A stretch of 64,000 nt of DNA from Verrucomicrobiota bacterium (lineage in GTDB: Bacteria; Verrucomicrobiota; Verrucomicrobiia; Limisphaerales; PALSA-1396): assembly GCA_016200005.1 (NCBI GenBank), contig JACQFP010000029.1, positions 1 to 64,000 of the forward strand, read 5' to 3'. Positions 1 to 8,961 of this stretch are shown here, piece after piece. The translations under genes were made by a program, and so were the position numbers. The first letter of the stretch is position 1; every line of letters begins with the position of its first letter. The notes below the pieces were generated by a model. The model did no database searches and was not told the DNA's origin. It saw nothing but the letters and a program-made list of their open reading frames with translations.

Positions 1-352
1 TGCCGCCACGTTTCTGCGCTTGGGATTTGTCGCGTTCGTTGCTGAGAAAATTCTCAAGGCAGGTGAGCAGGAACGTGCGGACCCGGCCTTTGGCCGGGTG
101 GACCGTTTGCAGACCGTCGCGCGAAAGTAAATCCGCAAAAAATCCCTGAGTGAGGTCTTTTGCATCGGCAGGACTGCGTCCGCGCCGCCGGATGAAGGTG
201 TAGAGTGGAGGCCAGTAGGTTGCGCAGAGTTGCTCCAAAGCTTGCTTTGCGTCGGGCGACCGCCGGTTCGCAGCGTCCAAGACCATGGTCCAGTGCGTGA
301 GATCGAACCGAGCCTCCGTGGCGACAGGTGTTGTCTGACTTCCTTCAGACAT
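1..352 (-). CDS. ECF-type RNA polymerase sigma factor, truncated by window edge
   Basis: Reading the minus strand from an ATG at 352 gives 117 residues open to the window edge (MSEGSQTTPVATEARFDL...). The visible part holds the planctomycete/verrucomicrobial ECF pattern: an N-terminal 'LTHWTMVLDA', then 'YWPPLYTFIRRRGRSPADA' and 'LTQGFFADLL' of sigma region 2, and 'VRTFLLTCLENFLSNERDK' just before the edge. Region 4 lies outside the window, so length and any C-terminal extension are unknown. The gene is divergent from the mqnD-like gene, with 120 bp between the starts. The family directs core polymerase to a small set of promoters; the regulon cannot be inferred here. Confidence 0.85.
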   Translation of the reverse strand, partial: MSEGSQTTPVATEARFDLTHWTMVLDAANRRSPDAKQALEQLCATYWPPLYTFIRRRGRSPADAKDLTQGFFADLLSRDGLQTVHPAKGRVRTFLLTCLENFLSNERDKSQAQKRGG

Positions 353-472
353 GCTGATTCCTTTCGTCTGGATTTAACCTTAATTGAATGGTCAATGCAA
401 GCCGCCATTGACGTGGTTTTCAGTGAAAAGGAACTAACTTGCTTAAGCGCCGTTGGACTTTAGTTTCCGTGC

Positions 473-1324
473 ATGTCGCAACGAACTCTGACCCTCGGCC
501 ACTCGCCCGACCCCGATGACGCGTTTATGTTTTACGGGTTGGCGAAGGGCTTCATCCCGACGCGCGGCTTCAAGTTTGAGCACATTCTGCAGGATATCCA
601 GACGCCCAACGAGCGGGCCACGCGTGGTGAATTGGACATCTCGGCCATCAGCATTCATTCCTACGCGTACGTCAGCGACCAGTATGCTTTGCTGCCGAGC
701 GGTGCGAGCATGGGCGATGGTTACGGGCCAATGCTTGTAGCGAAGCAGAAGTTCTCCAAAAACGAAGTTGCCCGCAAAAAAATCGTAGTACCGGGCACGA
801 TGACCAGCGCTTTTCTCGCTTTGCAACTTTGGCTCGGCAAGAGCGCGAAAGAGATTGATTACGTCGTCGTGCCGTTCGACCAGATATTTCAAGCTGTCCG
901 CTCGGGCGCGGCGGAGGTGGGATTGATCATTCACGAAGGACAACTCACCTATCGCAACGAAGGTTTGCAGGTTTGTGAAGACCTTGGTGTCTGGTGGGGA
1001 CGCGAGAATGACGGACTGCCGTTACCTTTGGGCGGTAACGTGATTCACAAACGGTTCGAGCCGACGGTCCGCAAAACAATTTCTGGGATTCTGACCGCGA
1101 GCATACAATACAGCCTCGATCATCGTGCGGCTGCGGTGGAGCACGCGCTGCAATACGCCCGCGACATGGGGCGCGACCTCGCGGACCAGTTTGTGGAGAT
1201 GTATGTGAATCACTGGACGCTGGATTACGGCGAGAAAGGGCGCGAATCCATCCGCCGATTGTTGGGGCTTGCTTTTGAACGAGGGCTGATTCCGCACCGG
1301 CAGGAGTTGGAGTTTGTTGTGTGA
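473..1324 (+). CDS. mqnD: MqnD-like menaquinone biosynthesis protein (futalosine pathway)
   Basis: A 283-residue protein with a periplasmic-binding-protein-like fold sequence: N-terminal 'LGHSPDPDDAFMFYGL', then 'RGELDISAISIHSYAYV' and 'LLPSGASMGDGYGPMLV', which match the MqnA/MqnD family at the expected size. MqnD turns cyclic dehypoxanthine futalosine into 1,4-dihydroxy-6-naphthoate in the cytoplasm. MqnA shares the fold, so MqnD rather than MqnA is a judgement from the 'SPDPDDAF' start, which resembles the MqnD 'SPCPNDTF' motif. No other mqn gene is adjacent. The quinone product fits the Rieske/cytochrome b complex encoded at 16.1-18.5 kb. No good Shine-Dalgarno precedes the ATG. Confidence 0.75.
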   Translation: MSQRTLTLGHSPDPDDAFMFYGLAKGFIPTRGFKFEHILQDIQTPNERATRGELDISAISIHSYAYVSDQYALLPSGASMGDGYGPMLVAKQKFSKNEVARKKIVVPGTMTSAFLALQLWLGKSAKEIDYVVVPFDQIFQAVRSGAAEVGLIIHEGQLTYRNEGLQVCEDLGVWWGRENDGLPLPLGGNVIHKRFEPTVRKTISGILTASIQYSLDHRAAAVEHALQYARDMGRDLADQFVEMYVNHWTLDYGEKGRESIRRLLGLAFERGLIPHRQELEFVV

Positions 1325-1418
1325 TGGCGCTCGCGCTTGGCGACAATAAAATGATTTATTAAAGGGCTTTACACCTTCCTCTCAAAAAATTAGACTCACC
1401 ACCCTATATTAACGAGAA

Positions 1419-1691
1419 ATGGAAATTGGAACTATGGAAGCTAAAGTGAATACGATTGAAGACGTGCGATTGCACGAACGAGACACCGGTTCGGCCGATG
1501 TCCAGATTGCTTTGTTGACACAGCGCATCAATCACCTGACCGAGCATCTGCAAAAGAACATCAAAGATCACAGCTCGCGTCGCGGTCTGTTGGTGATGGT
1601 GAGCCAGCGTCGCCGGTTGCTTGATTATTTGCACAACACGGACACCAATCGCTACCTGGCGATCACCAAGAAGCTCAAGCTTCGTAAATAG
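1419..1691 (+). CDS. rpsO: 30S ribosomal protein S15
   Basis: The protein has 90 residues, the normal S15 length (about 89), and contains the family core '[16 protein letters not shown]', '[23 protein letters not shown]' and the C-terminal '[12 protein letters not shown]'. S15 binds 16S rRNA helices 20-22 and nucleates assembly of the 30S platform. A second in-frame ATG at 1434 would give 85 residues and cannot be excluded. The gene precedes pnp by 223 bp, the conserved rpsO-pnp order. The 95-bp upstream gap contains an AT-rich hairpin (AATAAA-atga-TTTATT, 1346-1361), and no convincing promoter was found. Confidence 0.95.
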   Translation: MEIGTMEAKVNTIEDVRLHERDTGSADVQIALLTQRINHLTEHLQKNIKDHSSRRGLLVMVSQRRRLLDYLHNTDTNRYLAITKKLKLRK

Positions 1692-1844
1692 TTTTCTGTG
1701 GAGGCGCAGGCGGATGCCATTCATCCGCCGGTCCGCAGTCGGAGTGCCTCCCACCCCTGATTTAGTTGAACTGCCAATCGCGCCCGGTTCAATTATGATT
1801 CCTAAACAATTGCGCGTATGAAAATCCCATTGCTCCCGGGTAAT

Positions 1845-1880
1845 TTCAACGAGCCCCGAATCAGTTCGGGGCTCCTTGAA
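1845..1880 (+). promoter_or_regulatory. Strong RNA hairpin in the pnp leader
   Basis: GAGCCCCGAA (1851-1860) pairs perfectly with TTCGGGGCTC (1865-1874) around a TCAG loop. After one C/C mismatch the stem continues with TTCAA/TTGAA, giving about 15 base pairs. No T-run follows, so it is not a classical intrinsic terminator. It lies 34 bp before the pnp ATG. Its position matches the E. coli pnp leader stem, which RNase III cuts during PNPase autoregulation; the same role here is an inference. Confidence 0.6.
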
Positions 1881-1914
1881 GTTCCTCGGAGCCAATGGGT
1901 GTAGAAAGAAAGTT

Positions 1915-4062
1915 ATGTCAGAAAAAATCATTGCCCCATTGGGCGATAAGCAAATCATTATTGAATCCGGCAAAATTGCCAAACAAGCCGACGGGGCCGT
2001 CGTCATCCAAATGGGCGAAACCATCGTCATGGTGGCCGCCGTGGCCGCCACCAAAGCCAAACCCGGCCAGGATTTCTTTCCGCTCACGGTGGATTACCGC
2101 GAAAAGGCCGCCGCCGCGGGCAAATTTCCCGGCGGTTACTTCAAACGCGAAGGCCGTCCGACTGAAAAGGAAATTCTCACCTGCCGTTTGATCGATCGGC
2201 CCATCCGTCCGCTCTTTCCCAAGGGCTGGTATAATGAGGTGCAGGTGCAAAGCATCGTGTTGAGCGCTGATGGTGAGAATGATCCCGACATGCTCAGTCT
2301 GCTTGGCGCTTCGGCAGCTTTGATGGTCAGCGACATTCCGTGGGACGGACCGTTGGGCGCGGTGCGTGTCGGTCGGATCAACGGCAAGTTTGTGGCAAAT
2401 CCTACGCACGCGCAAATGGCTGAAAGTGATCTCGACCTCGTTTACGTCGGCACCAGCGCGGACATCGTGATGTATGAAGGGTCGGCCAGGGAAATAACCG
2501 AAGCCGACTTTAACGCGGCGTTGGAATTTGCCCGGGAAAGTTGCCAGCCGCTCATCGACGCCCAAAGGGAGTTGGCTACTAAAGCGGGCAAGCCAAAGCG
2601 CGCCATCACGCTCAACATCGTTCCCGAGGAAATCCTTAAGGAAGCCAAAGCCTTGGCCGGGGATCGCGTCGTCGCGGCGCTGCTCACGCCTGGAAAACTC
2701 GCGCGCGAATCTGCCGTCAGCGCAATTTTCGAGGAGGTTGGAAAAAAACTGGTGGAGAAATTCGGCGAAGAGAAAGTGACCGAGTTCGTCATCAAAGACG
2801 CCTCGTACTACATCCAGAAGGAAGCCGTTCGCGGTCTCATCCTCAACAGCGGCAAGCGGCTGGATGGTCGCGCGTTTGATGTGGTTCGTCCCATTTCCGG
2901 CGAAGTCGGCATTTTGCCGCGCGCCCACGGCTCGGCGCTGTTCACGCGCGGCGAAACGCAGACCGTCACGCTGGCCACGCTGGGCACGAGCGAAGACGCG
3001 CAGGAGTTTGACTCTTATACCGGTGGCGAAACCGAGAAAAAATTCATCCTGCACTACAACTTCCCGAATTTTTCCGTCGGAGAGACTGGACGCATCAGCG
3101 GTCCGGGCCGTCGCGAAATCGGCCACGGCGCGTTGGCGGAACGTTCCATCGAGCCGATGCTGCCGTTGAAGGATTATCCGTATGCGATCCGTGTCACCAG
3201 CGAGATCATGGAGTCCAACGGTTCCACGTCGATGGCTTCCGTGTGCGGCGGCACGCTGGCGCTCATGGACGCCGGCGTTCCGATGACGCGACCTGTGGCT
3301 GGCATCAGCATCGGGATTTGCACTCAGCTTGATGATCAGGACAAACTTTCCCGTTACCAGTTGCTCACCGACATCATCGGTTGGGAAGACGCGTTCTGCG
3401 ACATGGACTGCAAAATTGCCGGCACGTCGAAAGGCATCACCGGATTTCAGCTCGATCTCAAACTGCGCGGCATTCCGCACAAAGTGATGGCGGAGGCTGT
3501 GGAGCGGGCAAGAGTGGCGCGCCTCTTTATCCTGGGCGAGATGGCCAAGACTCTGGCCGAGCCGCGCAAGGAAATGAGCAAGTACGCGCCGCGTATCGTC
3601 ACGGTGAAGATCAACCCGGAGAAGATTGGCGCGTTGATCGGGCCGGGTGGCAAAAACATCAAGCGGCTGGTGGAGGAGTCCGGTTGCGAAATCAACATTG
3701 AGGACGACGGCACCGTCAATATCTACTCCGTCTCGGAAGAGGGAATGAAGATTGCCCGCGACGCAATTGAAGGCATGACTGCCGAAGCCGAGATTGGGAA
3801 AATCTATCGTGGCAAAGTCGTCACGATAAAGGAATTTGGCGCGTTCGTTGAATTTCTGCCCGGCAGGGACGGCCTGTGTCACATCAGCGAGCTGGCCAAC
3901 TTCCGCGTCAAGCAGACCGAGGACATCGTCAAATTGGGCGACGAAATCTGGGTCAAGTGTCTCGGTGTGGACGAAAAAGGCCGGGTGAAACTTTCCCGCA
4001 GAGCTGCCATGGCCGAACGCGATCAGGAAATGGCTGACAAGAAACAGCCCCCGGAAAACTGA
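1915..4062 (+). CDS. pnp: Polyribonucleotide nucleotidyltransferase (PNPase)
   Basis: A 715-residue protein with the full PNPase layout: first RNase PH domain (about 10-140), helical linker, second RNase PH domain (about 320-540, with '[18 protein letters not shown]' and '[16 protein letters not shown]'), a KH domain carrying 'IGPGGKNIK' near 575, and an S1 domain from about 628 ('[20 protein letters not shown]'). It degrades RNA 3' to 5' with phosphate and can add tails. I chose the ATG at 1915 ([10 protein letters not shown]...) because an upstream in-frame TTG at 1876 lies inside the leader hairpin and only adds 13 non-conserved residues. It is probably co-transcribed with rpsO. Confidence 0.96.
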   Translation: MSEKIIAPLGDKQIIIESGKIAKQADGAVVIQMGETIVMVAAVAATKAKPGQDFFPLTVDYREKAAAAGKFPGGYFKREGRPTEKEILTCRLIDRPIRPLFPKGWYNEVQVQSIVLSADGENDPDMLSLLGASAALMVSDIPWDGPLGAVRVGRINGKFVANPTHAQMAESDLDLVYVGTSADIVMYEGSAREITEADFNAALEFARESCQPLIDAQRELATKAGKPKRAITLNIVPEEILKEAKALAGDRVVAALLTPGKLARESAVSAIFEEVGKKLVEKFGEEKVTEFVIKDASYYIQKEAVRGLILNSGKRLDGRAFDVVRPISGEVGILPRAHGSALFTRGETQTVTLATLGTSEDAQEFDSYTGGETEKKFILHYNFPNFSVGETGRISGPGRREIGHGALAERSIEPMLPLKDYPYAIRVTSEIMESNGSTSMASVCGGTLALMDAGVPMTRPVAGISIGICTQLDDQDKLSRYQLLTDIIGWEDAFCDMDCKIAGTSKGITGFQLDLKLRGIPHKVMAEAVERARVARLFILGEMAKTLAEPRKEMSKYAPRIVTVKINPEKIGALIGPGGKNIKRLVEESGCEINIEDDGTVNIYSVSEEGMKIARDAIEGMTAEAEIGKIYRGKVVTIKEFGAFVEFLPGRDGLCHISELANFRVKQTEDIVKLGDEIWVKCLGVDEKGRVKLSRRAAMAERDQEMADKKQPPEN

Positions 4063-4093
4063 ATCACAGTCGGCCCAACATCGAAGAGTCAAG

Positions 4094-4141
4094 GCCGTCG
4101 GGTTGCAGCGCTTTCGCAGCCCGCCGGCTGAAGTTTCTTTT
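4094..4141 (+). terminator. Probable intrinsic terminator after pnp
   Basis: The arms 4094-4106 and 4116-4128 (GCCGtCGGGTTGC with GCAGCCCGcCGGC) form a 12-pair stem with one mismatch and one G-U around a 9-nt loop. A T-rich stretch (tgaagtttctttt) follows. The stem begins 32 bp after the pnp stop codon. Confidence 0.55.
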
Positions 4142-4282
4142 CATGATGTCGTCGATTGATGTTTGCCGCATTCTCCTGTTTGCCACTTTGCTGCTGACCT
4201 GCCCGGCATCCGACTAATTAGCCACGCCGCGAATGTTGTTGAGGAGAAGCGGTAACTGGAGCACATCCTGAACGGTGCCACG

Positions 4283-4714
4283 TCAACCCTTGGGAGCCTG
4301 ATCACGAAATTTCTTGGAGCACTCCGGGCAAATGCCGTGTGAAGTCTGCCCGCCGGTTTTGCGCGTAAAATGTTCCTCAAGCGAAAGCCATTGATTGTCG
4401 TGCTCGATCTTCCGACACCAGGCACAGACGTGGAGAAAACTTTCCAAGTAGCTGAGCCGGGAAACGACCAGGTAAATCTTATAGGCTGAAAGCATCCACA
4501 GTAGGATGATGACGGCGGTCGAAATGACCGTTTGGTTGATGTCTTGGTCCTGCTGACGTAATCCAAACCAATGATGCGTCAAGTCGAACAACGCATTACA
4601 CCATGTCAGGACGATGATGATGAGGAAACCCAGACTCTGCCAAAAAATGGCTTTCTGCCAGTATAGCGTTTGTTTGGGTGGCGGAGATTTGAATGGTTCG
4701 TTGGTCGTTTGCAT
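4283..4714 (-). CDS. Two-TM membrane protein with C-terminal CxxC...HGICPxC zinc motif
   Basis: This 143-residue protein has two hydrophobic segments (about 23-45 and 62-84) followed by a cytosolic-type tail with Cys97-x2-Cys100 ('CAWCRKI') and Cys129-x2-Cys132 ('SHGICPEC'). That tail is a small motif often found at the ends of bacterial PAS/GAF sensor and response-regulator proteins, where it likely binds zinc. Here it stands without a sensor or kinase domain, attached only to the membrane hairpin. The gene is isolated on the minus strand between pnp and an exported-protein gene. Function is unknown; a membrane-tethered signalling adaptor is only a guess. Confidence 0.7.
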   Translation of the reverse strand: MQTTNEPFKSPPPKQTLYWQKAIFWQSLGFLIIIVLTWCNALFDLTHHWFGLRQQDQDINQTVISTAVIILLWMLSAYKIYLVVSRLSYLESFLHVCAWCRKIEHDNQWLSLEEHFTRKTGGQTSHGICPECSKKFRDQAPKG

Positions 4715-4908
4715 CGGTTGAAGGTATTTTTCTTTGAACGCTAAATGGGCTGATGAACCACGACAATCTTAAAATGCCCGCCGCCTTTGCATTCACAAGG
4801 ATGACCGACTGGAGCAGAAAGCTACGACAGTTGGGACTTCCAAACTCTGATGAATCTGCTATCCTTGACCATCGTTAAGCCAAAGAAGAAACGACCGAGA
4901 GATTTGAG

Positions 4909-5820
4909 ATGAAAATTAACCGTAATCTTCGCTGGGCTTTTCTTTCGCAGTTCGTTTTCGTCGTACTCTTCGCCGCGCAGTTGTACGCGCCTGTAGTTGG
5001 TGACTTCCATGTGCGGTACGCAGTCGGACTTACGTTGGCGTGTAACCCGCTTGATCGGTTTCCACCGGGTGTAAACAATGCCGTTCCAGTTCCGCTGAAT
5101 GGAGTGTCGATTTTCGCGATCCGACCAGAGGGCTTTGTCGCCGACAACTATCTCGGGGGATGGACTGACCCAGATTTGCCACTGCCTCCCGGAGATGCTT
5201 GGTTCTTAAGAAACCCATTGACTCTGTTTACAAACGAGTTTTTTGGGGCGGTCCATGATGGGACGAATCAATTGTCGGTGGGTTGGAATGTATGTGGCGC
5301 AATCGCTCCTTATGATGGTCTTCTCAGCACCGATCACGGGTGCCCGGTTGTGTCCAATGACGTGGTTTACATTTTCAATAGTACGAACCAAGCTTACGAA
5401 GCATACACTTTCACCACAAACTGGCAGCCTTTCGAGCCTTCAATAGCAGTAGCACAAGGGTTTTGGATCCAAAAGTCTTTCCCGGCGGAGTGGACGGAAT
5501 TGGTGTTACCACCAGGCAACCAAATATCGCATTCGCTGACGACGATTTCTTCCACAGTCGGCCAGATCAATTTTTTCACTTATAACCCTTTGAATGGTGG
5601 ACTTGGCCGTGTATTCGATCTCGGAGGTTCCGTTCCAGCCGGGACAAACTACTTTGGGCAGTTGTACGCGAGTCTCATCAATCAGGAATCATCGCTTAAC
5701 CCAATTGGTCTCCCGATTCATTTGCTTGGCGGAACTTGGGCGGGCTATATTCGAGGGAGCAGCGTAAACGTTCCTGATACAGTCGGTGGAGATACCGTTT
5801 ACCTACAACTTCGCGTATAG
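4909..5820 (+). CDS. Exported verrucomicrobial protein, N-terminal part, ended by an in-frame TAG
   Basis: This 303-residue ORF begins with a signal peptide (MKINRNLRWAFLSQFVFVVLFAAQLYA, hydrophobic about 10-26). Its body has two loosely similar units that read like the secreted repeats of Verrucomicrobiota: 'WFLRNPLTLFTNEFFGAV..GTNQLSVGWNVCGAIAPYDG' and 'YTFTTNWQPFEPSIAVAQGFWIQKS'. It stops at TAG 5818-5820 directly after 'DTVYLQLRV'. The same reading frame stays open after the stop for another 134 codons that complete a familiar C-terminal module, so the gene is probably interrupted. The molecular role is unknown; extracellular or surface display is likely. Confidence 0.75.
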   Translation: MKINRNLRWAFLSQFVFVVLFAAQLYAPVVGDFHVRYAVGLTLACNPLDRFPPGVNNAVPVPLNGVSIFAIRPEGFVADNYLGGWTDPDLPLPPGDAWFLRNPLTLFTNEFFGAVHDGTNQLSVGWNVCGAIAPYDGLLSTDHGCPVVSNDVVYIFNSTNQAYEAYTFTTNWQPFEPSIAVAQGFWIQKSFPAEWTELVLPPGNQISHSLTTISSTVGQINFFTYNPLNGGLGRVFDLGGSVPAGTNYFGQLYASLINQESSLNPIGLPIHLLGGTWAGYIRGSSVNVPDTVGGDTVYLQLRV

Positions 5821-6222
5821 GAATGGTCTTTAGCTGACTCTTTCGAATCCGCGAGCAGGATCGGCGCGGTGCGAGGCAAGTCCGCAGTGTTTACGGCTCA
5901 AGCCGGTGCCACAATAGTCGATGGCCACCCGGGTCTGCCGCCGGCACGAACGGATGCTTTCCCGTCATTTTCAGTCCAGGCATTAGCTCCGGAAGGCACG
6001 CTTGTCGCTACCGGCATCAGCCTGAGCAATGGCGTTCCAGTGATCGCTTATTTGGGAGCGGCTGGTCAGACTTATGTCATCGAGTCAGCAACAAACCTTG
6101 CTTCGCCCGTGTGGATTCCCGTTGGCACGAACGTCGCCGGCACCAACGCGACTTTCGAGGTGATCGATTCAACGTCAATCCTAACACTGGAGAGATTCTA
6201 CCGAGGCAGGTCAGCTAATTGA
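5821..6222 (+). pseudogene. In-frame C-terminal remainder of the exported protein (after the TAG)
   Basis: This stretch is in the same frame as the preceding ORF and has no stop until TGA at 6220-6222. It starts EWSLADSFESASRIGAVRG and ends in a verrucomicrobial C-terminal module ('AAGQTYVIESATNLASPVWIPVG', 'LERFYRGRSAN'). Related proteins, as I remember them, run 'LRVWD...SFE.A...G..GKS.VF' without a break, so the TAG probably replaces a Trp codon (TGG). No ATG is available; the first alternative start is GTG at 5869. It could be a true nonsense mutation, a sequencing or assembly error, or readthrough. Confidence 0.65.
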
Positions 6223-6259
6223 GCCTCTTCGACTTGGGGAGAGAAGCATCGAACCAAGT

Positions 6260-8935
6260 TCAATGTCGCCGTAAAATCAACCGATGCTCTATCCGCCGGG
6301 TCTGGTGATATTCCAACGGCGGCAGATCGGTGAGTGTCGGCGATTCCGTTTCGTTCAAAATGTCTTTGGCCAGCTTTTGCAATTCGCGCCAGCGCGGCCA
6401 GTCTAATTCCGGCGCGTGGGAAATCTGTCGGAGCAGGCTGCGCCATTCGATGATGATGCGGTCGATGTCGCCCGCGCCCAGCAGTTCCGTCACCCATCCG
6501 CTTTTACTCGCGGGGTTCTTGTGTACCGACGCCACCACCATTTCCGCGCCCGAACCGTATTTTGGTGGCACGCCGTTTTCCAGATAGCCCGGAATCGATT
6601 GCAGTCCGAAGCGTTCCTGACAAACCATCGCCAGCCGCCCGCCCCAGCGATTTTCGTCGCCGCAGAAACGGAAGCCGGCGTCGAGATTGGCCAGGTCGTA
6701 AATCAACTCGGCCAACGGATACTTTTCATCTTCCAAAGCGGCGGCCACGGCCAGACCGTCGCCTTGCGCAAAAAAACTCGCCACTTGACCGCGTTGCGTC
6801 GGCGCACCGTCAGCCTCGACCAAACTAAGCCGCCGCCAGAGTAACGCCACGCCCGTCGACGTGGGAAGCTCACGGCAAATCGGCACGAGCGAACAGCGGG
6901 CGCAATCTGCAGGCAACACTTCGCGCTCGATCGGTTTCCAGAGCGCGACACCGTGCGAATCCACCGGCACGCGCATTGTCAGTTCGGCGAGACTGACTTG
7001 GGCCACGATTTTGTGTGGATGGTTGGTGAAGCGGACAACGGGAGTTTTTTGCTGGGCGAGTTTCTTTTCCACCAGTGGAACGATCTTTTCGTTCCAGACC
7101 GCGCGTGGCGCCTGGCGTCCCGACCAGTTGGTCAAGCGGCGAATCCACTTGGCGAGAATGACGCGGTCATGGCCCAACCGGTCGGCCACGGTGATGGCGC
7201 GACCGTAGATTTTGCCCCCCTCGTTCTCAGATAAAACAAAGAGCGTGCCGGTGCCAATTTTGTCGAGCGCCGCGGGGATTTGAAGTGCGGGAATCAACCG
7301 TGTTTCGTGAGGCGCGTGTTGCGTGTTGCGTGTTGCATCAAGTATTGCTCCCTCGTCCGACTGGTGTTTGAGGGAAGACGCAAGACGTAGCACATCTGCG
7401 CTGACGAATATTTCTCGCAATGGCTTCTCCACCGGCGTCGGGTAAACCTCCCACTCGCCCCGGCTGTTGAGCATCTCTCGGACGCGCTGGCGGACGTGAC
7501 GGGCGCGTTCGGCGTCGGTTTTCAAGCCACAGGGTGTGTCGGGATGTTTCAACGATTGTTCGACGCCGAGAAAAATTGGTTTGGTGGTGAACAGGCGTTC
7601 CTGCACCCGCACGGCTTCCGCGAACGGCTCCCGTCCTTGTTGCGCGGCGATGGCCATCAAGCCGAGCAACGCACTCCAATCCACCGCGCCGCTGCGCGAC
7701 AGATGGCAGGGACGGGCGTCCAACAAGCGAATTTGGTTGGCGGTGACCAGCACGAAACCGATTTCGTCGATGCCGCGTCGTCCGGCGCGACCGAACATCT
7801 GCAAAATTTCGTCCGCCTTGAGCGGCTGTTCCAAATTATCTCGGCGATAGGAATCGCCGGCCAAGGCCACGCTGCGAAGAGAGAAATTAATTCCCGCGGC
7901 CAGTCCCATGGTCGCCACGACGACGCGGAGTTGACCAGCCTTGGCCAGCGGCTCGATGACGCCGGCCCGCGCGGCGTAGCTCAATCCACTGTGATGATAA
8001 GCAATGCGGCTCTTCAACATTTTGGCCAGATGATCGCCGACGAGGAGCTTTTGTTCGGCGCTGAGTTGAAGCGGATTGGGCGTCGGCAATATGCGGGCGA
8101 GTTCGGCAGCCATTGATTCAGCAGACTGCCGGCGTGGAGCAAAAATCAAAATTGGCCCCAAATCATCTGCGAGCGACTTCGCCACGAAGCGCGGCCAATA
8201 GCCGCGGATTTCAGTCGGGACACGGTAATTCAAATCGTTCGCATTGACTTCTTCGAGCGGAACAGGTCGGTGATCGTTGCGAATCAAGACGGCGTCGCGT
8301 CCCAGGCGGCGCAACCATTTCACCACGTCTTGCGGATTACCGACGCTGCCGCTCAAGAGCAGAAGCTGCGTTTGCGGAGGCGACAAAGCCAGGGCCAGTT
8401 CATAATTCAAGCCGCGGTCGGCGTCGCTGATCATTTGATATTCATCCACCACCAACAACGCCGGACCATCGCCTTGAATCAAGCGGTTTTTCTGCGTTTC
8501 CAATGTGGCGACAAGAACGGGCGCATTGAGGTTTTCGGCAAGGTCGCCGGTGGCGATGCCCACGTCCCAACCGCGCGCGCGCCATTCGGCGAGTTTGTCG
8601 TTGGCCAGCGCGCGCGTGGGCACAGTGTAAATGGCCTGGCCGTGATTCTTGCCCTGATTGGACCAGAGTTCAAAAATAAGTGTTTTACCCGCGCCGGTCG
8701 GTGCTTGAACCACGACGTCCTTGACTGCGCGCAAGGCCGTCACCGCTTCCTGTTGCCAGAGGTCAGGCACGGTGACCTGATTGAAGGCGGTTTGCTCCGT
8801 GAGTTGTTCAGCGAACGTCTGCACGTCGCCAAGATAGTCGAAGAAACCAAATGTGAAACGAGGATTTTGCTGACCGAGGGAAAAATACAGAATTCTGAAA
8901 CTTTTTTGCCGACGACTGTGTCCTTGGGGTAACAT
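6260..8935 (-). CDS. Ski2-like DEAD/DEAH-box (DEYQ) helicase
   Basis: An 891-residue superfamily 2 helicase. Walker A 'APTGAGKT' lies near residues 78-85, followed by 'TVPTRALANDKLAEW' (Ia), 'LLVVDEYQMISD' (motif II, DEYQ instead of DEAD), 'LLLSGSV' (III), 'AYHHSGLSYAARAGVIE' (V region) and 'ILQMFGRAGRRGID' (VI). The C-terminal half is specific to this family and includes a short cysteine cluster 'CARCSLVPIC' near residue 675. It is likely an ATP-dependent RNA or DNA unwinding enzyme. ATG 8935 was chosen over the longer TTG at 8962, which would overlap the start codon of the divergent sigma gene. Codons near 7316-7337 are a heptameric repeat (see repeats). Confidence 0.8.
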   Translation of the reverse strand: MLPQGHSRRQKSFRILYFSLGQQNPRFTFGFFDYLGDVQTFAEQLTEQTAFNQVTVPDLWQQEAVTALRAVKDVVVQAPTGAGKTLIFELWSNQGKNHGQAIYTVPTRALANDKLAEWRARGWDVGIATGDLAENLNAPVLVATLETQKNRLIQGDGPALLVVDEYQMISDADRGLNYELALALSPPQTQLLLLSGSVGNPQDVVKWLRRLGRDAVLIRNDHRPVPLEEVNANDLNYRVPTEIRGYWPRFVAKSLADDLGPILIFAPRRQSAESMAAELARILPTPNPLQLSAEQKLLVGDHLAKMLKSRIAYHHSGLSYAARAGVIEPLAKAGQLRVVVATMGLAAGINFSLRSVALAGDSYRRDNLEQPLKADEILQMFGRAGRRGIDEIGFVLVTANQIRLLDARPCHLSRSGAVDWSALLGLMAIAAQQGREPFAEAVRVQERLFTTKPIFLGVEQSLKHPDTPCGLKTDAERARHVRQRVREMLNSRGEWEVYPTPVEKPLREIFVSADVLRLASSLKHQSDEGAILDATRNTQHAPHETRLIPALQIPAALDKIGTGTLFVLSENEGGKIYGRAITVADRLGHDRVILAKWIRRLTNWSGRQAPRAVWNEKIVPLVEKKLAQQKTPVVRFTNHPHKIVAQVSLAELTMRVPVDSHGVALWKPIEREVLPADCARCSLVPICRELPTSTGVALLWRRLSLVEADGAPTQRGQVASFFAQGDGLAVAAALEDEKYPLAELIYDLANLDAGFRFCGDENRWGGRLAMVCQERFGLQSIPGYLENGVPPKYGSGAEMVVASVHKNPASKSGWVTELLGAGDIDRIIIEWRSLLRQISHAPELDWPRWRELQKLAKDILNETESPTLTDLPPLEYHQTRRIEHRLILRRH
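7316..7340. repeat. Heptamer tract, unit GCGTGTT, inside the helicase gene
   Basis: Three GCGTGTT units follow each other with period 7. On the coding strand they read as 'RNTQHA', in a low-complexity stretch (ATRNTQHAPHETR) between two conserved helicase regions. Confidence 0.7.
8896..8923 (+). promoter_or_regulatory. Weak candidate ECF-type promoter for the downstream sigma gene
   Basis: TGAAACT (8896-8902) resembles an ECF -35 'GAAC' element and GTGTCC (8918-8923) an ECF -10 'GTC' element, with about 15 bp between. Transcription would start near 8930, ahead of the palindrome and the ATG at 8962. It lies within the first codons of the divergent helicase. The match is short and could be chance. 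Confidence 0.25.
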
Positions 8936-8937
8936 GG

Positions 8938-8955
8938 CCCTGAACCTGTTCAGGG
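8938..8955. promoter_or_regulatory. Perfect 8+8 palindrome between divergent helicase and sigma genes
   Basis: CCCTGAAC and GTTCAGGG are perfect inverted copies separated by CT. The palindrome occupies nearly all of the 26 bp between the helicase ATG (8935) and the sigma ATG (8962). It could be an operator for both genes or an RNA hairpin close to the sigma ribosome binding site. Confidence 0.5.
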
Positions 8956-8961
8956 AAGACA

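Noticed and set aside
1918-4092. 724-codon open frame on the minus strand opposite pnp
   Set aside because: It is a shadow of pnp in GC-rich DNA; the translation has no family features, whereas pnp is complete and conserved on the plus strand.
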